Source of the DNA: Rostrohypoxylon terebratum
Lineage: Eukaryota > Ascomycota > Sordariomycetes > Xylariales > Hypoxylaceae
DNA length: 64,000 bases
Reading direction: 5' to 3'
Assembly (NCBI GenBank): GCA_022497145.1
Contig: MU385862.1
Location: 310,001 to 374,000, forward strand
How positions within the stretch are numbered: position 1 is the stretch's first letter; the number at the start of each line of letters is the position of its first letter. Below, piece by piece: positions 55,593 to 64,000 of the stretch. The position numbers were made by a program, and so were the translations under genes. The notes beneath the pieces were generated by a model, which worked only from the letters and a program-made list of their open reading frames with translations, was not told where the DNA came from and ran no database searches.

Positions 55593-56846
55593 GACGAAGA
55601 GCTTCGGATGATACCGAGCTGGGCTTGATATTGCTCTTTAGCTTCAAGCGGACAACCGACGCATTAACGTGTTACGAGCCGATGACCTATTGTTCAGGAC
55701 ATCATATATGCATTTTCGATAATTAGTCGCCATATTCCATGACGCCTACCGGAGTACGAAGCTGGAGCACTATATACGTCATAGGCGTTTTTTGAGCTTT
55801 CTAGTGTCAAGTGGCACGAATGGGTCTGTCGAGGTCACGACCACGAGCATTGTTATCCTTGTTATGTATAGGAGTTGAGGTTTATATTCTGAAGTGATCT
55901 GACGGCGGTCCGGTCAAGTTGACACGAGTGTATTTCGCTGTAGGATGACTGAACAAGAAGGATTTGACTGAGACGATTGGCTCTGTGTGCGTTCGCTTTT
56001 TCACTCCAGGTTGTTTTGCAGGTACGAAGGGATTAGGGGTTGGATTCAGTACAAGTTAGGTAGCTTAGCAATAATTATAACGATAACTATATATAATATT
56101 ATAATGGTCCAATGTTTTGATAATATCGGGAGATGGAGGGAAAGATTTGCATAATTTTTTAGGGGATGTCAGGGCGCTCCTTGTTAATAAGAGAATCTCT
56201 AGGGCTCTGCTAGATTGCTTCAAAAGGAACGCTCGATGCCCGTTTATGTCCTGCCTGGTGAAATGGGCATATGAAACGTACTTGTCTCTTCGTATTTCAG
56301 GCACGTAGTAGACACCAAGTAAATACCAAGCTCCAAGGAAGCGAGATCATAGCAGAAGCCAAGGCGGATGTGCCGCCGCATGGTTACGGCGATGGTCTGC
56401 CGGTGGCTCTGAATAATCGCGCTGCGTCGGGACGTAGTATCAAAACGCTCGTCCCCGACAACCTTAACCGGGGAAAGATACCTGGGTTCCTACCTATAGG
56501 GAGGTAGTTGGGCGTTTATTGTTTGACTTATACGTCACGTCGTACACGGGCTGGGAGGAGAAGAGACATTGGTGCATGGGCAGGTTGGTGGTAGGTTGGT
56601 AGGTAGGTATTGGGCCGCAAGTTACGTCTCTAGGTACTGGTACATAAAACGCGTATACACACTACGACTTTGAAAAAGGTCACCGGTGTCTCGATAAATC
56701 CATTCGATCAATAGTGGCAACTTAGATAGATGTGTGTGCTATGTAATGTAGCTATGGACTTTTTCTCTAGGTAAGGGTATAGCAAGAATTTCTTTTTTTT
56801 CAAAGCAGTAAACGCGTCAACTGAATCTGAACTGTTTATCCAGCCA
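55593..56846. other. Convergent intergenic region
   Basis: This is 3' flank of the membrane-protein gene and of MPH1. No gene is supported. A GGTAGGTTGGTAGGTAGG run lies near 56589-56606. A frame at 56117-56308 and its neighbour at 56271-56507 have no family content. Confidence 0.4.
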
Positions 56847-59800
56847 TTAATACCCATCGCTTTCCTCAACTAATATTTCGTTATCATCATCGTCGTCGTC
56901 GTCATTGTCAGAAGACACAAATCGTTTTTGCCTTTTCGAATTTGGTCTTGTTCTTCCCTTGTTACGAACAGCGGTAACTCTCCGGACGGGCATGTCCGTG
57001 TCACTACCATCATCCCCGTCTTCGGAATCGGCGGGCGAAGTTGGGATGGTGACGTTAGAGCGAGTGGTGGTTTTCTCCGGAGCGCGTCTATCCCGTATAA
57101 GTTGGCTCATGGACGGGATATCATCGTCATCGTGGCTGTCTTGGGTAGAGGTAAAGTGCGTTGGTTCATAAAAGGGTTTTTCTTTCTCCTTCTGCTTCTG
57201 TTTCTGCCCCCCTTTTTGTCGGGATCGGTTATCGATGACGGAGGAGGCGGACGGCGAGGTAGGCGAAGTAGACCGATGCCGAGGTCTTCGTGCGATGAAA
57301 GACATAGACGATGTCGGGACAGCGGGAGTGGATGTAGCTTCGTCGTCGCCGGCTATGAAGTCTACTAGATCACTCCCATTGTCCGAGTCCTCGGTCAGCT
57401 CTAGGTCGCTAGTACGCCGGCAGTCGTCACCTTCGTCGGCGCTCTCATCGTAAACTTCTGGATGTTGATTTTTCTTAGGCCGACCGCGAGGCTTTTTCGG
57501 CGTTGTTGCTTTTGCTTTTGCCCTCGCTCTTGATTTTGATTGTGGCTTGGAGGTGGCAGTGCGTTTTCGAGGAGGTGGGAGGTGATCCTCCGCTTCTTCA
57601 TCATTATCATCCTCAAGAATCTCCTCTAAAATGACGCGTTTGACGGCAGGATTAGATTTCGTAGGCTTAGAGGTCTTTTTAGGCCGCGACAGAGCGACTG
57701 GCAACTCTTCGATGTCGTCGTCGTCGTCATCGTCTAAGATTGGTGTCTCCTCCATCTTCCTCTTTTTCCGAGCTGGCGCTGGATCGGCGATTTCGCCATC
57801 GGAGTCCGGTGCATAATCCGGCACCGGCAAATGGCGATAACGACGAGCATCGGATTCTGAATATGGACGATCTGGGGAAGACTGCGCTTTCGATAATTTC
57901 TTAAATAATCTTACGCACCGCTTGGTGTAATCTCCGTGCTTCAGATTTACAGTCTTCCGCAGCGTTCGTAGAGCATCAGGGTGTGCCGTTAGGTCTACCT
58001 GATCGATATCCTCCGTGTCCCCGTTCTTGTATGGGAGAAGTTTATACATATTAATGAATTGCTTTGTCTGGCTTTCGTTCAGTAAAACTCGGCCGAGCGC
58101 TGGTACATCGGCAATGTCGTCTTCCTCGATAGGTTTGGGAGCCGTTTTTGTCTTTGCTGGTTGCGTTTTCTTACCTAGGAGCGAAGCAACACTGGTGAAG
58201 CCAGTTTCAACACCGTCAGGCATATGAAACTTCTTTGGAGGCTTCTTCTTCTTAGCCTGCCCCTTTTTAGGTTCAGGAAGGCCCTGGATTTGGGTGTTCT
58301 CAACTGGGATATCCACGGCCTTCATATCAACTTCAGGTCGAATGTCCCTAGGCACTATCCTCGTGGATAGATCATGGCGAAAGTTGAAACGACTCCCATC
58401 GCATATCATCATTTGCATCTTTTCGTAACCGTCTTTTGACTTTGCATAATTATCCTCTTCTTTCCCGCGCATTAGCAATAGGACGACGCGGCCTGCTCTT
58501 TTTCTTCCGGTTCGTCCCATTCTTTGAAGCATTCGAATTGGGGATGCGGATGCGTCATAGCATACAATTAGATCAACCTGACCAATATCGAGTCCTTCCT
58601 CGCCGATAGAAGTCGCGACTAAGACGTTGAATTCACCATTTTTGAACTTCTGTATGCGCTCTATTTGCTCTGCCTGCTTCATGCCCCCTGATCTTTTGGA
58701 GTCTGCTTGCCCAACAAATACCGCGGCACGGATAAGCGGCTTATGGGTATTGAGGACTCGTACGATCTCTTCGGCGCTGTCTCGGTATTCGCTGAAAACG
58801 ATGATTCTAGTGTTAGTAGAAGCTCCTTCTCGGCCTTCGCCAGCATCCATGAAGTGGTTCAAGACAGTATCCGATAAGTATGTAAGCTTCGGATGACTAA
58901 TAAAGCCGTCTTTCTTCGACCAAGTCTCGATTTTCTCCATCATTTCTTGGAAACTGGGAGAATCGATGATCTGTTTCTTGAATTTGGAGCCTTTTTCGCC
59001 TTTGCTCTCGGTCTCTTCTCGGAATTGAACAAGACTATCGTAGAACGGCTTGATACCATGGAAGTTCAATAACTTGATGCCGTGAGCTAAACTTGTTAGG
59101 ACGGAGAAGATTGCCATCATCATAAATTTGACTCCCTGGTTGACATGCTGTCCAGCTTGACCCATCCAATCTTTCCTTGCCTTGAGAAGGCCGAATGTAG
59201 TGAGAGACATCGGGTCGCGGCCATAGTAGATATTTTGCTGGCTTAGCTTATCTACCAGAGGTTTCAACGCTTTGGAGAATAACTCCTTAATGTGGTTCAT
59301 TTCGTCTGATGGATCTAGCAAAACAATATCCTGGTCTCTTGAATGTATGTATTGGCGGATATCGATAGACTCCTCTGTGCGAATCTCTACGTGTGAAATA
59401 CCGAGACTGTCGATTACCTCCTGGACTGATTCAACTTTCGACCCTGGAGTCGCGGTAAGAGCAAGTATTCGAAAACTACTAGTGAAGCGTCTTAGGAAGC
59501 TGACAACTTTCACGTAGGAGTAGTTCCCGGTAGCTCTATGGGCCTCGTCCACTACTAGCAGCCCTACGGACTTGGGGTCGGCAAATCCTGAGGATAGGTC
59601 GTTCTCCAAAGTTTGGGGGGTCATGAAAAAGACCCTCTTTGATCCCCATTCTTCTGCACGTAGACCTGGCGAGATTTCACCGGTGAGCAGAGTCGTTTGC
59701 GATCTCGGAATACCAGCGATATTGAAGCAAGCGTCTACCTGTTGGGACACAAGTGGCTTGGTAGGTGCTACAAATATGATCTTGGCTGATTTCATCCAGC

Positions 59801-60523
59801 GGAAGTAGTTTAGCATTATGGTAGCGGCAATGAAGGTTTTTCCTAGACCTGTTGGAAGGGCTACGAGGGTATTATTGAACAACCCATTCTTGACAATGCT
59901 GAACTGGTATTCTCGTGTCGGACCTAAGTTAGTGGGATAAACCCATGTCTTCATAGCCTCGGTGTCAAGTTCATGATGAGTCGGAGGCTCATGAGGCAAG
60001 TCTGCACGGAAGACATGGTTCCTGTTAGACTGGGAAGATCCGGGATCTGGATTTTGACGAATGGTTTGACCAAACAGAGTAGTCTGCTTGTAGGTAGGCA
60101 CCGGGTCGCCAATGCGAGGCGGTTGCATAAAACCTGAGAAGCCTCTACCATTTGCAGGAGAACTCGAGAATGCGTCTAATGGCAGATCCTCGAGGTCAAT
60201 GACAGACTGCTTATTACGATTTGTGCCTTGCTAGAAGACATGTTAGCGGGGATACTCTCCATGAGACACACTATCCATAGATCAAATAAGACATAATCGA
60301 TTAGGAATGGTGAGCAAAACTGATCAAAATTCATATTCATCCATACCAGTGAATTTGGCCTCGGTGAATTAACGTGGGGCTGAAATCGACCTTGATTGAT
60401 CTTGGCAACTTGACCACGACTTGGAGCTGGAGCTGGAGCTGGAGCTGGAGCTGGTGGTGGAATCTGGCTGGCTGCAATTAGATCTCCGTCGGCGATATCG
60501 TCATCAAACTCATCCGAATCCAT
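56847..60523 (-). CDS. MPH1: ATP-dependent DNA helicase Mph1 (FANCM family)
   Basis: Exons 60523-60347 and 60230-56847 on the minus strand, with a 116-nt intron, give about 1186 residues. Mph1/FANCM is a 3'-5' SF2 helicase that unwinds D-loops and reverses stalled replication forks, favouring error-free repair. The short first exon has a PAPAPAPAPA run from a CTGGAG microsatellite and splices to NRNKQSVIDLEDLPLDAF. Core motifs in order: YQFSIVKNGLFNNTLVALPTGL then GKTFIA (motif I, near 180-190), VVDEAHRATGNYSY (DEAH, near 287), LALTATPG (III), LVATSIGEEGLDIG (V) and LQRMGRTGRKRAG (VI). A helical insert lies between the two helicase halves, as in FANCM and Hef. The last ~450 residues are disordered, alternating acidic and Lys/Arg-rich tracts, and end with a poly-Asp run and NEILVEESDGY, similar to SUMO-interacting motifs. 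Divergent from MEX67. Confidence 0.93.
60420..60454. repeat. Microsatellite inside MPH1 exon 1
   Basis: GGAGCT repeated about six times (35 bases); on the minus strand it codes for alternating Pro-Ala. Likely length-variable between strains. Confidence 0.8.
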
Positions 60524-61369
60524 GGTTGGATTGTTTTGGGATGTTGCATCACTAGTTTCTTCGTTCCTTCGTCTGATGAGATAGAGTTAGTAGGTATTAA
60601 TGGAGACTGAGTATTACTGCTGTACTTCTAATATCTAGTATCGCGTCTCGTGGAAGTCACAGGTGCCATTGACGGTGCTAGTTGGTGCTAGTGGTAGCTA
60701 ACCCTAATCCGTCGAATAACGGGACATTTGGGTTTCGCGTAGTCATGTGATTGATCATCGTGGCCTGTTCTGTGGAATTTCGTGTGGCTTCGCCCTAATA
60801 TGTACTAGTACATACCACTGAGTCACCCAATACACTGTCCAATCAGAACCACTGTAGGATTTTGTGGGTCAACTTTCTTACTTTCCCACTAGTCTCACCT
60901 GGACAGCTTCTTACTTTCCTTTTTCACGGCCTTTGTTCCGACGTCACAACCTTCTATCTTTCAACCTTTTTCAACCTTGGTCACTTTCTTTAGTTGTGAG
61001 ACAGAAAAAAAAACAACTACAACCCAGGTGATCAGTCCTTCGTTCTCGCACTTTAATCAATACGAGAACACGTCTCTCACTCTTTTCTACTACTCTACTT
61101 TTCTTTCGGTTGCCTCGAGCAAGTTTTCCAACTTTGCTACTATACCACATTTTCTAGGCAACGAATACCAACAATTTGCCTTCGATTAAATCGTCTGGTT
61201 GCTGCATTTCGCTTTCGCATTTCGCAACTCCTTACCAACTGCTTCATTCAATCCTCTCTATAATTTCGACTTCCTTATCTTGCGCAACTTGACCCGTCGA
61301 CATCTCTCTACCTTCAAACACATCATCACATCATCACGTGTATCTCCTGTCGCAATTCACGAAGCGACA
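60524..61369. other. Divergent promoter region of MPH1 and MEX67
   Basis: About 850 bases between two divergent housekeeping genes. A CCAAT box lies near 60838, a GACGTCAC element (CRE-like) at 60939-60946, and a CACGTG at 61336-61341. From ~60880 the sequence is pyrimidine-rich (repeated CTTACTTTC), as in fungal leaders. No additional gene: the open frames at 60977-61189 and upstream of 61370 look like leader. Confidence 0.45.
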
Positions 61370-63600
61370 ATGGCACCCTCTGGCCCTCGTAGAGGATCAG
61401 CCCCTTCCGGGCCACGCAACAGCCGAGGGTCCGGAGCGAAGGCAGTTGGTCGAGGCGGAATTAATAAGCGTCGCGGCAATGCAGCACCCCGAGTTGATCG
61501 AGATGGAGATATGGACATGGACGGCACTGGTAGCCGTTCGTCGCACAAGGCGAAACGCGCCAACCACCCCGACGCTATCCCCACAGCACCTCGATCTATC
61601 CGACAAGCAGCTACGAGTGGGCCCCGTGCCCCTAGAGCGTCAGCCAAGGCACAGCAAATCATCCAGCGAGCCCTAACGAGCGGAATGGCCGGAGGACCCC
61701 GCGGCGCCCAACGTGTCAACGCCCAGGAGACGATGACACTCCAAGTCAGTGGTCTTAAGGCAAGCAAGGCCGCTAACAATGAAGGAGGTGGTCTAAAGGA
61801 GCTTCTTAGCTTCCTGGAACGTAAGGCCCAGACCGTTGGTAAAACTACGCGACCCATAAGGATTAAGAAGGTATGTGATAGCATTCTATCCGAGAATCTG
61901 GGGGGTTACGGGGCGACGCAAATTCTCCGTATTCGTTATCATGCCGTATAGCTCGCAAAAGTAAACGAGGAGAGACAATATTCAACGAGCCACATACCTA
62001 TCCCGGATTCCTAGAGCATTATCAAGGTTTCATTACCTTGCTAACGTCTAGCAGTCACACATTGTTGGTGACTTAGTCCAAATCTCAACAAGCAAGCAAG
62101 ATGGAGAGGAGATTCTCAAGGTGGATGGTTTCACTTTCGCCGGTGCACTCATTAACATTACAGCGATTTCTGATGGACAACACCCGCTGCCTGATACTAG
62201 CCTATCTTCAGGCGCTCTTCAGGTCAAGGAGCAACTGCGTAATGTCCTCAGTTTGCGCTACAACGTCTCGACAAAGTTGTTGGATCTATCTACCCTTGGC
62301 GAAGATCAGATTCTCAACCAGATGGGATTTTTCAACAGCGGTAGTAAACCCGAGAAGCTATTTAGAGCTCTAATGGCCGTTTGCGATGGATTGTTCAAGA
62401 CGCCCCAGGATAAGCGCGAAGCCGTCATCAGCATTAGCCTTGCTGGCAACAACATCGATGATGTTTATCAGATCATGGCATTGGCCGACACCTTCCCTGA
62501 TCTAGTCAACTTGGACTTGAGTCGCAACCACTTCAAGGAGCTACGGGCTCTTCAGAAATGGCGGCATCGTCTTCGCAAGCTCGAGACCCTCCTTCTCAAT
62601 GACAATCCTATCGAGACGATAACTCCTGGTTACAAGACAGACATCGTAGCCTGGTTTCCGCGACTCCAGAATCTCAGCGGTATTCAGGTTCGCACGGCTG
62701 AGCAAGTCGCCGCAATGGAACTTGCTGCCCGACCTACCCCGATCCCCCAACATGGGCCGGACTTTCGAGACATCAATGGAGTTGGTGAGAATTTTATCAA
62801 AGAATTCATCCCAATGTATGACTCAAATCGCCCGAGCCTAGCAATGAAGTACTACAACAACGAAAGCACATTCTCCATTTCGGTCGACAATATTACTTCT
62901 CGCTCGAACTCGCATACTCAGCAGCCCGGATGGGGTGCATACATCAGGTTCTCGCGTAACCACGTCAAGATTACGCATGAAAACACACAGAGCAAGCGCT
63001 TGTTTGTCGGGCCAGGTCTCATCCGAAGTGTGTGGGAACAATTGCCCGCTACGCGGCACCCAAGTCTACTCGGAGAGTTCAACAAGTACATTATCGACTG
63101 CCACCCTATCCAAGCTGGCGTGGATGGATTAATCATCACCATTCATGGAGAATTCGACGACCAAGAGCCTGTCACGATGAAGACGGCTAAGCGAAGCTTC
63201 TCACGAACTTTCGTACTAGGTCCAGGTGTGCCAGGTGGTAACCCCATTCGCGTCGTGAGCGATATGCTTGTTGTCAAACCATTCATCTCATCACTCTCGG
63301 CATCAGCACCGGCATCGACAGTAGCACCTGCCCCGATTTCGACACCAACTGTACAGCCAAACCTGGAGTTGCAGCAACAGATGGTGGTTGAGTTGTGCAA
63401 TCGCACGGGAATGACCCCCGAGTACTCCAAGATGTGCCTTGACGGGGTTCAGTGGAACTTCGATCAGGCTCTGTTGGTGTTCAACGATAAGAGAGTCAGT
63501 TATCTTGATATAAAACGATGTGGAGTTTCGGGGACTAACAGTACAATAGGCACAACTACCGGCCGAAGCCTTTGTCAATCCGCCTCAATCGGCGTTGTGA
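61370..63600 (+). CDS. MEX67: mRNA export receptor Mex67 (NXF/TAP family)
   Basis: Exons 61370-61870, 62055-63494 and 63550-63600 (introns of 184 and 55 nt) give about 663 residues. Mex67, with Mtr2, carries mature mRNPs through nuclear pores. The N-terminus is basic and Gly/Arg-rich (GPRRGSAPSGPRNSRGSG), as in RNA-binding export factors. An RNP-like domain follows (QVSGLKASKAANNEGG, EEILKVDGFTFAGALI). Leucine-rich repeats lie near residues 280-400 (FPDLVNLDLSRNHFKEL, LRKLETLLLNDNPIE). The NTF2-like domain follows (FIKEFIPMYDSNRPSLAMKYY, FVLGPGVPGGNPIRVVSDML). The C-terminal UBA-like TAP-C domain begins at ELCNRTGMTPEYSKMCLDG and is completed by the short last exon (AQLPAEAFVNPPQSAL). The exon 2 acceptor is TAGCAG, so one Gln could be included or not. 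Retaining the last intron would give an unrelated C-terminus. Confidence 0.93.
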
Positions 63601-64000
63601 CGTAGAAGAGTCTGAGTCAGTTTGGGATTTCTACGGGCGATTGCATTGCATGGTTGAGGAGTTGGAGGTTCGCGGATCAATGGGATTAATGATTTCGGAT
63701 TATGGGAAACGGAATTACGTTGGGCCGTACATATACTACAGCAGGGAGGTGTTTGTGAGATTAGGATGGCACGGGTGAAGTTTGTCAAGGTCTGCTGCAG
63801 ATATGGCCTCCCCGATCGGCTGAGACTGCTCGCTCGATATACAGCGCGTTTAGCTCTCGCTGATTTAAGTTCAGAGGTTAGATTCACTACACCCGCTAGG
63901 GCCTCGTCTAGCAATACTAAATAGATTGCTACATCAGCACCCTTGACACAGTCGTGAAATGCTATTCGCTGTTTCGTGGATAGGCTCGTGATGTCACCAA
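63601..64000. other. Downstream flank of MEX67
   Basis: 3' flank running to the window edge. The minus-strand frame at 63585-63914 overlaps the MEX67 end and has no family features. Nothing else recognised. Confidence 0.4.

Noticed and set aside
1..64000. CRISPR arrays, operons, rRNA genes, complete transposons and biosynthetic clusters
   Set aside because: I looked for spaced direct repeats, rRNA sequence, transposase or reverse-transcriptase motifs, and synthase-type genes, and saw none that could be supported.

Overview
The window looks like nuclear DNA of a filamentous ascomycete (Pezizomycotina), probably a Sordariomycete. The reasons are genes with few, short introns (about 50-180 nt, mostly GT..YAG), eukaryotic housekeeping genes alternating with long intergenic stretches, and families typical of this group: a HET-domain protein, a class II hydrophobin and a Clr5/ankyrin protein. 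No gene is obviously bacterial, and there is no operon, CRISPR array or complete transposon. All gene models were spliced by eye from GT/AG sites, reading frame and family conservation. Start codons are the least certain part.

Layout. 1-11 kb: a Na+/Ca2+-exchanger-type membrane protein (+), the decayed remains of a HET-type gene (+), phosphomannomutase (+), and a large WW-domain PhoD-like phosphatase (-). 13.9-19.2 kb: a long proline/glycine-rich Hsp20 (+), the KEOPS subunit Pcc1 (-), and the mitotic-exit phosphatase Cdc14 (+). 20.9-33.9 kb: a membrane-anchored carboxylesterase (+), an arrestin-like protein (+), a mitochondrial acyl-CoA dehydrogenase (-), mitochondrial ribosomal protein uS12m (+), and a GT15 mannosyltransferase of the KTR4 type (-). 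37.0-41.8 kb: the decapping activator Pat1 (+), convergent with the RNA polymerase III subunit Rpc37 (-). 42-52 kb: an accessory-looking stretch with an intact HET-domain gene (+), a class II hydrophobin with a very long repetitive extension (-), a small inverted-repeat element, and a 1175-residue Clr5/ankyrin protein (+). 54-64 kb: an unrecognised single-pass membrane protein (+), the FANCM-type helicase Mph1 (-), and, divergent from it, the mRNA export receptor Mex67 (+).

How the genes relate. They do not form one pathway. Several serve secretion and cell surface: phosphomannomutase makes mannose-1-phosphate for the GDP-mannose that feeds protein mannosylation, in which the KTR-type enzyme acts later; the hydrophobin is a surface product. 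Others serve RNA metabolism and translation (Rpc37, Mex67, Pat1, Pcc1, uS12m). The intact HET gene and the HET relic near 5 kb suggest turnover of incompatibility-type genes around a conserved core.

The best candidates for something new are the extended hydrophobin (300 residues, against roughly 100 for the family), the Clr5/ankyrin gene with the inverted-repeat element just upstream, and the dispersed palindromic CCTAGG/GGTACC-type motifs found between genes. I did not find convincing evidence of a complete new multi-gene system.
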